Assembly (NCBI GenBank): GCA_004124405.1
Contig: SCKP01000005.1
Span: 1 to 55,025, forward strand
DNA: 55,025 bases
Direction: 5' to 3'
Source: Fidelibacterota bacterium
GTDB lineage: Bacteria; Fidelibacterota; Marinisomatia; SCGC-AAA003-L08; D37C17
Translations under genes and position numbers: made by a program
The notes under the pieces: generated by a model
Database searches by the model: none
Seen by the model: only the letters and a program-made list of their open reading frames with translations
What the model was told of the DNA's origin: nothing
Shown here: in pieces, positions 9,906 through 18,693 of the stretch
Numbering within the stretch: position 1 is the first letter of the stretch
How the letters are laid out: each line of letters opens with the position of its first letter

Positions 9906-9924
9906 TCTGCTGTGCAGATGTTTT
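9906..9924 (+). terminator. Weak hairpin after glycerophosphodiesterase
   Basis: A perfect 5-bp stem TCTGC/GCAGA with a 3-nt loop is followed by TGTTTT, 66 nt after the stop of the phosphodiesterase gene. It is short for an intrinsic terminator, but no other candidate lies in the 252-nt gap. A TTGACA at 9929-9934 lies just downstream and could be the -35 box for the next gene, though the best -10 candidate (TAATTA, 9954-9959) is 19 nt away. Confidence 0.3.
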
Positions 9925-10091
9925 GCTATTGACAGATTTGGGTATTAAAAAGGTAATTATGAAGTTATATAATTTTTAAAAGAATTCCAACTCCAAAGCA
10001 AATGATGAAAAAATAAAAATCCTGGCAGCCTTATTAAACCATTGCTTCTTGGTATTTGTGGAGATTGCTCGAGGAAAATTAAACTTATAAA

Positions 10092-10754
10092 ATGAATACA
10101 AGGCAAATTAATTCTCACCCAATTTTATATACTTTCAGGCGCTGCCCTTATGCCATCAGGGCCAGGATGGCCCTAGCATATTCAAATATTACAATTGAAA
10201 TTAAAGAAATATTTCTACAAAACAGACCACAGGAATTATTTGATATTTCACCAAAAGGTACTGTCCCTGTTCTATGCTTAAATAATTCAAAAATTATTGA
10301 TGAGAGTCTGGATATAATGCAATGGTCCTTAACTCAAAATGACCCCGATAGTTGGATAATACCCAATTTGGATATTCAACTCAAATTGATAAAAGAAAAT
10401 GATGGTGATTTCAAGTATTGGCTGGATAGATATAAGTATTATGATAGGTATCCAGAACATGACAAAAATTACTATAGAGAGAAATGTGGTGAGTATATTT
10501 CAAAATTAAATATTATGTTGAAGGATAGTGTCTACTTGTATTCCAATAAAATATCTATTGCTGATGTTGCTATTTTCCCATTTATTCGTCAATGCGCCAA
10601 TGTAGATACAGATTGGTTTACAGGTACATTTCTAAATACCAATAATTGGTTAACTCTATTAATTGAATCAAAATTATTTTTATCCATAATGCATAAATAC
10701 CCTGAATATCAATCAGGACAAAAATCATTAATAGTTAATTTTAGTACTATGTGA
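10092..10754 (+). CDS. Glutathione S-transferase-like protein
   Basis: Cytoplasmic protein of 220 residues with a thioredoxin-fold N-terminal domain starting ILYTFRRCPYAIRARMAL, where the Cys of CPYA occupies the glutathione-contact position. Conserved GTVPVL (cis-proline) and IDESLDIMQW (the E-S pair that holds the glutathione glutamyl group) are present. An all-helical C-terminal domain with ISIADVAIFPFIRQ follows, matching the GST capping box. Substrates are unknown. The gene sits alone after a 252-nt gap and could be a horizontally acquired stress gene, since this subtype is most familiar to me from proteobacteria. Confidence 0.85.
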   Translation: MNTRQINSHPILYTFRRCPYAIRARMALAYSNITIEIKEIFLQNRPQELFDISPKGTVPVLCLNNSKIIDESLDIMQWSLTQNDPDSWIIPNLDIQLKLIKENDGDFKYWLDRYKYYDRYPEHDKNYYREKCGEYISKLNIMLKDSVYLYSNKISIADVAIFPFIRQCANVDTDWFTGTFLNTNNWLTLLIESKLFLSIMHKYPEYQSGQKSLIVNFSTM

Positions 10755-10843
10755 CCCAGCTCACACTTCCAATTCTCCTTATAAAATGTCCTTTAAAAGT
10801 AAAGCTAAATAGCTTTAAATTTCGGGTTGTTAGTACAAAACAG

Positions 10844-12172
10844 ATGAAAAGAAAATTACTTATATTAACACAATTTATTTTCTGGGGCACGTTATATGCC
10901 CAAAATTATTCAGTAGAAAACGCCTTCCCCAATCTGTCATTTACTGATCCGGTAGGCATTTATCAGGCAGGTGATGGTACAAATCGATTATTTGTTTTAG
11001 AGCAACCGGGGAAAATAATGGTTTTCAATAATGAGTCTTCAGTTGGAAATACGGAGACCTTTCTTAATATAATGTCTATTGTAGATCAGGATGGGGGGTA
11101 TACAGAAGAGGGTTTGCTGGGTTTGGCCTTTCACCCAAACTTCAGTGAAAATGGCTACTTCTTTGTAAATTATACAGATTATGGTCCCAAAAGAAATGTC
11201 ATTGCCAGATATACCGTGAGTGCTGGCAATCCAAACCAGGCAGATTATAGCTCTTCCCTGATCATTCTTGAAGTCAATCAGCCCTACACAAACCATAATG
11301 GTGGACAGATGGGATTTGGTGTTGATGGATATTTGTACATCTCTTTTGGAGATGGAGGCTCTGCTGGTGATCCGCAGGGGAATGGACAGAATTTAAATAC
11401 ACTCCTTGGTACATTGGTCAGGATTGACGTTGATAATTCCTCAAATGGACAAAATTACAGCATTCCCCCTGATAATCCTTTTGTATCCACACCAGCAAGA
11501 AATGAAATTTATGCCTATGGACTGCGAAATATGTGGCGTTTTAGTTGGGACCCTGTAACGGGATTACTTTGGGGTGCAGATGTGGGGCAGTATAGTTGGG
11601 AAGAAATTGATATCATTTACCCAGGACTTAATTATGGTTGGAATACTATGGAGGGAAACCATTGCTACCCAGCAGGATCCAATTGCAGTACGGATGGATT
11701 TGAACTTCCAATTTACGAATACCCCCTTTATGTTGATGGTGTCTGTTCAGTTACCGGCGGATTTGTATATAGAGGTAGTAACATGCCAAGTTTGTATGGA
11801 AAGTACCTTTATGGCGATTGGTGTACTGGCGATATCTGGGCATTAAATTACTCTGGAGATGGCAACAGTGAAAATGAAAGTCTAATCCAATCAGGAATCA
11901 ATATAACATCCTTTGGATTAGATCAAAATAATGAAATTCTCATCTGCGGCAATGGATATATTTATAAACTGACTTCTGATGAAGAAATTGGAATGATGGG
12001 CGATCTCAATCAGGATGGGTTGGTAAATATTCAGGATATAATTATTAGCATTAATATTATTCTTGGAGGTGAACCCAGTGATTATGAACTCTGGAGTGGT
12101 GATCTTAACCAGGATAGTGTTATTGATATCTTAGACATCGTTCTGTTGATAAATTTAATATTGGCGATCTAA
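10844..12172 (+). CDS. Secreted PQQ-type sugar dehydrogenase with C-terminal dockerin-like repeats
   Basis: Glucose/sorbosone dehydrogenase-fold beta-propeller, predicted to oxidise sugars outside the cytoplasm with PQQ. I start it at the ATG giving the signal peptide MKRKLLILTQFIFWGTLYAQ; a longer frame beginning at 10751 would place 31 unlikely residues in front. Propeller motifs include EEGLLGLAFHPNF, NHNGGQMGFGVDGYLYISFGDGG, YGLRNMWRFSWDP and WGADVGQ. Residues 386-442 hold two calcium-loop repeats (GDLNQDGLVNIQDIIISI and GDLNQDSVIDILDIVLLI) like type I dockerins. The tail suggests attachment to a cell-surface partner, but no cohesin gene is visible here. It precedes the CotH protein. Confidence 0.88.
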   Translation: MKRKLLILTQFIFWGTLYAQNYSVENAFPNLSFTDPVGIYQAGDGTNRLFVLEQPGKIMVFNNESSVGNTETFLNIMSIVDQDGGYTEEGLLGLAFHPNFSENGYFFVNYTDYGPKRNVIARYTVSAGNPNQADYSSSLIILEVNQPYTNHNGGQMGFGVDGYLYISFGDGGSAGDPQGNGQNLNTLLGTLVRIDVDNSSNGQNYSIPPDNPFVSTPARNEIYAYGLRNMWRFSWDPVTGLLWGADVGQYSWEEIDIIYPGLNYGWNTMEGNHCYPAGSNCSTDGFELPIYEYPLYVDGVCSVTGGFVYRGSNMPSLYGKYLYGDWCTGDIWALNYSGDGNSENESLIQSGINITSFGLDQNNEILICGNGYIYKLTSDEEIGMMGDLNQDGLVNIQDIIISINIILGGEPSDYELWSGDLNQDSVIDILDIVLLINLILAI

Positions 12173-12207
12173 ATAGTATTTAATCGCTAAAATATTGTTT
12201 TCAATTT

Positions 12208-12240
12208 AATACCTTCAATTATGGAGGTATTTTATTTAGG
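12208..12240 (+). terminator. Intrinsic terminator after sugar dehydrogenase gene
   Basis: Nine-base-pair stem AATACCTTC/GGAGGTATT (one G-U pair) with a 6-nt loop, followed by TTATTT, 36 nt past the stop codon. It is a plausible rho-independent terminator separating the dehydrogenase from the CotH-containing unit. A second, much weaker hairpin (AGTC/GACT then five T) lies at 12329-12344. Confidence 0.55.
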
Positions 12241-12432
12241 GGTGTTTATTCTAGTGCTCCTTTTTCCGTTACATTCTGATACCAATAATCCATTTAAGAG
12301 AAATATATTTTTATGTAATTTATACTGGAGTCTTGCGACTTTTTAAAGATGAAATTTTGATGAGGTGAATTATATCTCACCAAAGAATAATTACTTAATT
12401 GTTGCTCACAATTATTATTTAAGGATAATTAC

Positions 12433-15300
12433 ATGAAAAAAATTACTTTAAATTTAGCTTTACTAATATTGACACCCCTTATTGGGCAGGTAGTAATAAA
12501 TGAATATTCTGCTTCAAATTTATATGAATATACAGATAATTACAATATGGAAGAAGATTGGATTGAATTATATAATTCCAGCGAGTCTGACCTTGATATA
12601 AGTGGTTATTATTTAAGTGACAAAGAGGATAATCCAACAAAATGGGCAATTCCAGGCGGAACCATTATTTCTGCTGAGGGGTTTTTAACTTTCTGGTGTT
12701 CCGGGCGGGATGAAAGTTCAGGTAGTAATTTTCATACAAATTTTAAATTAAAGCAGGCTAAAAATAATCCTGAACATGTTGTATTTTCAGATCCGGATGG
12801 AAATATTATAAATGATATTGAAATGCAGAAAACCCAGTTGGATCACTCAATGGGCAGAGATATGGATGATCCTGAATCATGGAGAATTTTTATACACCCC
12901 ACAAAAGGAGATGAGAATTTAGAAACTAATTATATTGCCTATGCAGAGGCAGCCACAATGAATTATGAAGCAGGATTTTATTATGGATCAATAGACTTAG
13001 AAATAACCACCAATGAACCAAATTCCACCATTCGGTATACTACCAATGGGAATCTGCCATTTTTCGGATCCAGCTTATATACTGGTCCAATAACTATTTC
13101 CAATACCCAGGTACTAAAAGCTATTGTCTATACAACCGAACCTGCCATATTACCGAGTTTTATCACATTTAATACCTATTTTATCGATGAAGATCATTCT
13201 CTGCCGGTTTTATCTACATCGGCAAATCAATTAACTACCTTGCTCAATGGTAATCAATCATTAAGACCCCATGGAACTATTGAATATTTTGATGTAGAGG
13301 GTGAAAGAAAAGATTATGGATATGGTGAATACAATAAACATGGCCAGGATTCTTGGGCCTTTCCTCAAAGAAGTTTTGATTATATAGCTCGGGATGAAAT
13401 GGGTTATCATGATGCAATTCATGAAAAATTATTTAGTCTTTCCGATAGGAATGACTTCCAGAGAATAATTATTAGGGCTTCAGGAGATGATAATTATCCG
13501 GGGATAGACTCCAGCGCCCATATGCGCGATATGTTTATCCATAAATTAGCAAATAAAAACGATATGAAGCTTGATATGCGAAGAGGAGAAAGGTGTGTTG
13601 TGTATGCAAATGGACAGTTCTGGGGGATTTATTCCATAAGAGAAAAAGTCAGCGATGCCGATTACACTGAGTATTATTATGGTCAAGATAAATATAATAT
13701 TCAATATGTTATGAACTGGGGTAATACCTGGGCACAGTACGGCGGAAGCCAGGCTATTTCAGATTGGAATGCAATACGAAACTATGCAGAGAGTCATAAT
13801 TTGTCTATCCAGGCGAATTATCAACATGTTGCAGATGAAATAGATGTTACCAGCCTGGTTGATTATATATTAATAAATTCGTTTGTCGTTTGTACAGACT
13901 GGATTAATTGGAACACCTCTGTTTGGAGAGGACTGGATCCAAATGGAACTCATAAAAAATGGGGCTTTGTACTCTGGGATGAAGACGCAACCTTTAATCA
14001 TTATATAAACTACACCAATGTACCCAATGAAGATCCTGATGCATACCCATGCTATCCTGAGTGGATTAATTCGGATCCTTTAGGAGTTATTGATATATTA
14101 AACAAACTGTTAGAGAATGACGAGTTTACACAATATTATATTACTAGATACATGGATCTTTTAAATACTGCCTTTATTGAGGATGATATGATAGAGCTCT
14201 TAGAAGGGATCGAAAATTCTATTGCGCCGGATATGCCACAGCATATTAATCGATGGGGAGGCAGCATGTTTGAATGGCGTAGCAATGTTGCAAAAATAAA
14301 GAATTTTATAAGTGATAGAATTAATTATCTTCCGGAGGGACTGAATTCATGTTATGATTTATCGGGACCGTATACTATTACCTTGGAAGTTGAACCTATA
14401 AACACGGGGCAGATTAATTTTAATTCATTAACTATCGAAAGTGATAATTATCCATGGTCTGGTATGTATCATGGCGGCATCGATATGCTTGTTGAAGCAA
14501 CTGGGAATTATGCATTTGATCACTGGGAGTTAGATAACCATGCTATTTCAGATCCTTATTTGCCCAGCTTCTCATTAATGCTTTCTCAGAGTGATAATAT
14601 TAGAGGGGTATATTCTTCTTATATAACACCTGGTATTGTAATTAATGAAATAAATTATAATTCATCTGATGATTTTAATCCGGAAGATTGGATAGAATTA
14701 TATAACTCCAGTGAAAGTCCAATTAACATTGGAACTTGGAAGTTAAAAGATGAAGCAAATGATCATGTATTTACAATTCCAGAAAATACAATTCTCTCAG
14801 CGGGTGATTTTATTGTGCTTTGTAAAGATACCGCTGCATTTGAAAATCTATTTCCTGAAGTTGATAATTTTATAGGTGATCTTGGATTTGGATTAGGTGG
14901 AGGGGGTGATATGGTCAGACTATTTGATTCATATGAAATATTAATGGATGATGTAGAATATGATGATGAGGATCCATGGCCTGTAGAAGCGGATGGTACA
15001 GGTGCTACCTTAGAATTGATTCATCCTTCCCTAGATAATTCATTACCTGAAAATTGGATAGCATCTGAAGGTTTTGGAACACCGGGTGGTGTAAATTCTA
15101 ATGATAGCTGTGGAGAAGTCCTGGGTGATATCAATGGAGATGATGCAATTGATGTATTAGATGTAATTTTAATGGTGGGTATCATTATAATGCTTGATAA
15201 TGATTACACCATCTGTGAACAATATGCCAGTGATATAAATTTAGATGGAATCATTGATATTTTAGATATTATATCATTAGTTAATCTCATTTTAAGTTAG
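12433..15300 (+). CDS. Secreted lamin-tail / CotH kinase-fold / dockerin protein
   Basis: Multidomain exported protein of 955 residues. A signal peptide (about 1-19) precedes a lamin-tail domain (VVINEYSASN to about residue 140), a chitobiase C-terminal-like beta domain (about 170-240, TIRYTTNGNLP) and a CotH domain (about 250-600). The CotH part has RGERCVVYANGQFWGIYSIREK and a WDEDATF motif at 515-521 equivalent to the WDxDxxF metal-binding segment. CotH proteins are atypical secreted protein kinases in Bacillus spore coats. A beta region (about 650-730), a second lamin-tail domain (735-885) and a dockerin-like pair (898-955) follow. A good ribosome-binding site (AAGGATAA) lies 8 nt upstream. 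Its operon includes VTC and DUF4956 genes, an association I have seen in other bacterial genomes. Confidence 0.88.
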   Translation: MKKITLNLALLILTPLIGQVVINEYSASNLYEYTDNYNMEEDWIELYNSSESDLDISGYYLSDKEDNPTKWAIPGGTIISAEGFLTFWCSGRDESSGSNFHTNFKLKQAKNNPEHVVFSDPDGNIINDIEMQKTQLDHSMGRDMDDPESWRIFIHPTKGDENLETNYIAYAEAATMNYEAGFYYGSIDLEITTNEPNSTIRYTTNGNLPFFGSSLYTGPITISNTQVLKAIVYTTEPAILPSFITFNTYFIDEDHSLPVLSTSANQLTTLLNGNQSLRPHGTIEYFDVEGERKDYGYGEYNKHGQDSWAFPQRSFDYIARDEMGYHDAIHEKLFSLSDRNDFQRIIIRASGDDNYPGIDSSAHMRDMFIHKLANKNDMKLDMRRGERCVVYANGQFWGIYSIREKVSDADYTEYYYGQDKYNIQYVMNWGNTWAQYGGSQAISDWNAIRNYAESHNLSIQANYQHVADEIDVTSLVDYILINSFVVCTDWINWNTSVWRGLDPNGTHKKWGFVLWDEDATFNHYINYTNVPNEDPDAYPCYPEWINSDPLGVIDILNKLLENDEFTQYYITRYMDLLNTAFIEDDMIELLEGIENSIAPDMPQHINRWGGSMFEWRSNVAKIKNFISDRINYLPEGLNSCYDLSGPYTITLEVEPINTGQINFNSLTIESDNYPWSGMYHGGIDMLVEATGNYAFDHWELDNHAISDPYLPSFSLMLSQSDNIRGVYSSYITPGIVINEINYNSSDDFNPEDWIELYNSSESPINIGTWKLKDEANDHVFTIPENTILSAGDFIVLCKDTAAFENLFPEVDNFIGDLGFGLGGGGDMVRLFDSYEILMDDVEYDDEDPWPVEADGTGATLELIHPSLDNSLPENWIASEGFGTPGGVNSNDSCGEVLGDINGDDAIDVLDVILMVGIIIMLDNDYTICEQYASDINLDGIIDILDIISLVNLILS

Positions 15301-15343
15301 TGATTTAGATAATAAATTTTATTAGGCAAATCGAATAAAAAAT

Positions 15344-16486
15344 ATGTTCAAAATAATATTTAATATAGTTTTTATTAGTATAGCCTTTTCTCAAGTGCCA
15401 TGTATTCTTGGTGATGTGTATGTCAGTGAAGGCGCAAACCATGGCGACCCGGAGGATTACATAGAAGTGTATAATGGAGGTGGCGAAGAATGTACCCTGG
15501 CCGGATTTCAATTAGACGATACAGAATTACTGGAAGATTTTACATTTGGAAATATTATTTTGGATCCCGGTGCCTATTGGCTGGGCTATGAAGATGCAGA
15601 AGACAGTTTTACTTCTGGACTTAGCGGTGATGGTGATATTATAGTTTTTGCAGACCCCCAGGGGAATACACTTACCGTTATCCTAGAAGAAGCGCTCGAA
15701 ACTGCTGATGAAATAGAATTATCCCAGAGTTTTACTGCTGACGGAATAGGATGTTATACCATGCCAACTCCTGGCGAAGCAAATGTGGACTGTTTTGTTT
15801 TCGCCTATGGCTGCACAGATCCAGAGGCAATTAATTATGATCCCGATGCCAATCTAGATAATGGAAGTTGTCAGTATTCCACTGTTTCCTGCGTTCTAGG
15901 GGATGTATATGTGAGTGAAGCCGCAAACCAGGGAGATCCGGATGATTATATAGAAGTGGTTAATGGAGGAACCCAGGAATGTACCCTGGCCGGATTTCAA
16001 TTAGATGATTCAGAAGAATTGGAAGATTTTACATTTGGAAATATTATTTTATTTCCGGGAGACTATTGGCTTGGGTATGAAAATGCAGAAAATAGTTTTA
16101 ACTCTGGACTTAGTGCAGAAGGTGATTTGGTTGTTTTTGCAGATTCAGATGGCAATATACTGACTCTCATACTGGATGTATCAATGGCAACAGATGATGG
16201 AGTGGAGTTATCACAAAGTTTTGATATTGATGGATTTGGCTGCTATACCATGCCTACTCCGGGAGAATCAAATGCAGACTGTTTTGAATTTTGTATATTG
16301 GGTGACCTGAATGGCGATAGCGGATGGAATGTATTGGATATTGTCACCCTTGCCAACTGCGTGCTTGCTGAAAACTGTGCAGAACTGGAATATGGCTGTG
16401 CCGGTGACCTCAATGGCGATGGTGGCTGGAATGTTCTTGATATCGTAACCTTAGCCAACTGTATACTAGCCAATAACTGTAATTGA
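15344..16486 (+). CDS. Secreted tandem lamin-tail protein with dockerin-like tail
   Basis: Exported protein of 380 residues with a signal peptide to about residue 17. Two highly similar lamin-tail-like domains begin at Cys20 (CILGDVYVSEGAN) and Cys183 (CVLGDVYVSEAAN), a period of 163 residues, each with ECTLAGFQLDD, EDFTFGNIIL and GCYTMPTPGE. They are joined by GCTDPEAINYDPDANLDNGS, a linker typical of FCB surface proteins. Residues 317-380 are two dockerin-like repeats (GDLNGDGGWNVLDIVTLANC), each ending with a cysteine. The near-identity of the two halves indicates a recent internal duplication. No enzymatic domain is present; a structural or adhesive role at the surface is inferred. Confidence 0.8.
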   Translation: MFKIIFNIVFISIAFSQVPCILGDVYVSEGANHGDPEDYIEVYNGGGEECTLAGFQLDDTELLEDFTFGNIILDPGAYWLGYEDAEDSFTSGLSGDGDIIVFADPQGNTLTVILEEALETADEIELSQSFTADGIGCYTMPTPGEANVDCFVFAYGCTDPEAINYDPDANLDNGSCQYSTVSCVLGDVYVSEAANQGDPDDYIEVVNGGTQECTLAGFQLDDSEELEDFTFGNIILFPGDYWLGYENAENSFNSGLSAEGDLVVFADSDGNILTLILDVSMATDDGVELSQSFDIDGFGCYTMPTPGESNADCFEFCILGDLNGDSGWNVLDIVTLANCVLAENCAELEYGCAGDLNGDGGWNVLDIVTLANCILANNCN

Positions 16487-16621
16487 AGAGTATTTGTTTT
16501 TTAATTAATCCACATCTGCATTATCATCGGGAAAAATACTTAAATTGATAACTTTTTGAATATGTATGACTTTAGTAGTATACGTAATTTAAACTCAATT
16601 ATTTTGATTAAATAATCAAGG

Positions 16622-17266
16622 ATGAATAATTCCCTATTTTTAAAATATTATTTATTAGAAATTGCCCATTTTAACCCCAAATATATTTTGATGGTTGGGA
16701 TATTATTAATGAGCTGTGAAGATTCTATATTTAATAATTCTGATGAAATTAAGTATGTTAATCCAGCTGATTGGGTGGAACTGTATAATCCTACCAATGA
16801 ATCTATTACCATTGGCTTATGGGTGTTCAAGGATGGGAATGATGACCATATATTTATCATTCCGGAAAATCAGATATTGGAACCAGATCAGTACCTGGTG
16901 TTATGTAAAGATTCTTTGGCATTTAATGACAATTTCCCTAATATTAGTAATTTTATAGGTGAATTTGATTTTGGATTAAATGGTGGTGGAGAACTGGTAA
17001 GGCTTTTTGATGCTGAAGGAGGAACGGTTGATGAGGTAGATTATGACGATTCTTCACCATGGCCCCTGGAACCTGATGGCAATGGACCAACGCTGGAACT
17101 CATCCATCCATCCCTTGATAATGGTTTGGGAGAAAATTGGGCTGCTTCTGATATTAACGGTGGTACACCTGGTATGGTAAATAGTGTTTACACTGCAGAC
17201 AGTTCTAATAGTTTAGTTTCAGGGATAGTGATCAATGAAATTAATTATAATTCCCCTGATGAATAA
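16622..17266 (+). CDS. Lamin-tail lipoprotein-like gene, apparently rearranged or truncated
   Basis: A 214-residue frame whose centre (about residues 47-190) is one lamin-tail domain, closely similar to lamin-tail 2 of the CotH protein: DWVELYN, VLCKDSLAF, NFIGEFDFGL and LELIHPSLDNGL. It lacks the VINEINYNS opening strand; instead it begins with a hydrophobic stretch ending ILLMSCED, a possible lipobox. The missing opening, GIVINEINYNSPDE, appears at the very end, followed at once by the stop. This looks like a fragment left by recombination between lamin-tail repeats. Its last 8 nt overlap the VTC start (ATGAATAA), so it may now serve translational coupling. The true start (16622 or 16691) is uncertain. 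Confidence 0.55.
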   Translation: MNNSLFLKYYLLEIAHFNPKYILMVGILLMSCEDSIFNNSDEIKYVNPADWVELYNPTNESITIGLWVFKDGNDDHIFIIPENQILEPDQYLVLCKDSLAFNDNFPNISNFIGEFDFGLNGGGELVRLFDAEGGTVDEVDYDDSSPWPLEPDGNGPTLELIHPSLDNGLGENWAASDINGGTPGMVNSVYTADSSNSLVSGIVINEINYNSPDE

Positions 17267-18029
17267 TAATAATATATCTTCACTTCAAAATTTATTAAAG
17301 GACCATCAGACACTCTCATTGGATGATTTGGAAAAAGTGAAGCTTCTGGACCGTCAGGACACAAAATTTGTATTTAACCAGGTTCAATTACCTTTAATTT
17401 TGGATAAAATAAAACCATTTTACAGAATATTAGAGATTAGTAATGATTTGGTATTCACCTATGACACCACCTATTTTGATACAGATAATTTCCTTTTTTA
17501 TTATCAGCACCATAATGAAAACAGGAAGCGCTTTAAAGTCCGATTCAGGAAATACAGCAGCAACAGTAATACCTTTTTTGAAATTAAAATCAAAAACAAT
17601 AAAAATCGTACAGTGAAAAAGCGGCTGATGGTGGATGAAATGAACGGCTGCTTAGGTGAACAGGAGCAAGATTTGGTGTCTGAAATAATTGGCCTTCAGC
17701 CAAATGGACTTACCGCAAAATTGAACATACAATTTTCCCGCATTACACTTGCTGATAACAGTTTTAATGAACGCCTTACCATTGACACAAACCTGTCCGC
17801 TAAAAATGGAAGCAGTAGTAAAATATTTGATAAACTGGTGATATCAGAAATCAAGCAAAAGAAGTACAATCCAAAATCTCAATACATTCAGATTTTACGT
17901 GATTTAAAAATCCCGGAAATGAGATTCAGCAAATATTGTATGGGTATGCTGCATGTTAATAAGGAAATTAAATACAACCGCTTTAAACCCAAATTATTAC
18001 AAATTAATAAAATTCTTACTCAAGTATAA
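17259..18029 (+). CDS. VTC-domain (polyphosphate polymerase-like) protein
   Basis: Cytoplasmic protein of 256 residues with the VTC fold, the tunnel domain that makes polyphosphate from ATP in yeast Vtc4. Family landmarks are present: LLDRQDTKF (29-37), basic pair R95-F-R97-K, ExKxK (E108, K110, K112), KKR at 120-122, SEIK (E197, K199) and SKY (224-226). I choose ATG 17259 (MNNNNISSL) over the in-frame 17235, because the 17235 start would only overlap the preceding gene further. It is 14 nt upstream of DUF4956. Bacterial VTC proteins are often annotated as polyphosphate polymerase-domain proteins, but the activity is not shown here. Phosphate transfer to another substrate is possible. Confidence 0.88.
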   Translation: MNNNNISSLQNLLKDHQTLSLDDLEKVKLLDRQDTKFVFNQVQLPLILDKIKPFYRILEISNDLVFTYDTTYFDTDNFLFYYQHHNENRKRFKVRFRKYSSNSNTFFEIKIKNNKNRTVKKRLMVDEMNGCLGEQEQDLVSEIIGLQPNGLTAKLNIQFSRITLADNSFNERLTIDTNLSAKNGSSSKIFDKLVISEIKQKKYNPKSQYIQILRDLKIPEMRFSKYCMGMLHVNKEIKYNRFKPKLLQINKILTQV

Positions 18030-18043
18030 ATAAAAGGGAATAA

Positions 18044-18625
18044 ATGGAATTATCTTCTGATTTAATAAATTTAATGATCCGTTTTGGATTTAACCTAACA
18101 ATCGCTTTTATCATTATAAAACTGATTTACCAACGTAATCGTCCCAATAATTTAGATTTTGTGTTCACCTATTTTATGTTCAATTCCCTCATTTTCTTTT
18201 TTGCATTTCTATTGAGTAGTATTACAATTAATATGGGATTTGCATTTGGACTATTTGCTGTTTTTGCTATTCTCCGCTACAGAACGGATCCCATTCCCAT
18301 CAAAGAAATGACCTACCTATTTATAGTTATTACCATTGGGGTTATCAATGCCTTAAGCGGTGCGGAAGTATCTTATGCAGCACTGTTATTTACGAATATT
18401 ACTCTGGTTATTTTAACCTATTTTCTTGAAAGATATTGGCAGAAGAATTTACTGCTCCGAATGAATATTGAATATGAAAAAATAGAAAATATCAAACCGG
18501 AAAATCGTGAAATATTAATGGCGGATTTAAAGGAGCGAACCGGCTTAAATATTCAAAGTTTTGAATTCAGAAGAATGAACTTTTTAAGGGACACGGCCCG
18601 TATCAGGATTTATTACAAAGAATAA
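18044..18625 (+). CDS. DUF4956 integral membrane protein
   Basis: A 193-residue inner-membrane protein with about four hydrophobic segments (about 13-30, 45-62, 66-75 with 89-105, 108-126) and a soluble basic/acidic C-terminal tail of about 65 residues. The signature FGLFAVFAILRYRTDPIPIK, containing R-Y-R-T and the P-I-P-I-K loop, is characteristic of DUF4956. The family has no known function but is repeatedly found beside VTC and CotH genes. A clear ribosome-binding site (AAAAGGGA) sits 6 nt before the ATG. Inferred role: membrane partner of the VTC protein, perhaps moving or presenting its product. Confidence 0.9.
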   Translation: MELSSDLINLMIRFGFNLTIAFIIIKLIYQRNRPNNLDFVFTYFMFNSLIFFFAFLLSSITINMGFAFGLFAVFAILRYRTDPIPIKEMTYLFIVITIGVINALSGAEVSYAALLFTNITLVILTYFLERYWQKNLLLRMNIEYEKIENIKPENREILMADLKERTGLNIQSFEFRRMNFLRDTARIRIYYKE

Positions 18626-18693
18626 GAGAAGAGTGAAAAAATAATATCCTTTCTTCAATTCGATATACTTACAGTTAATTGATAAAGTAAAAG

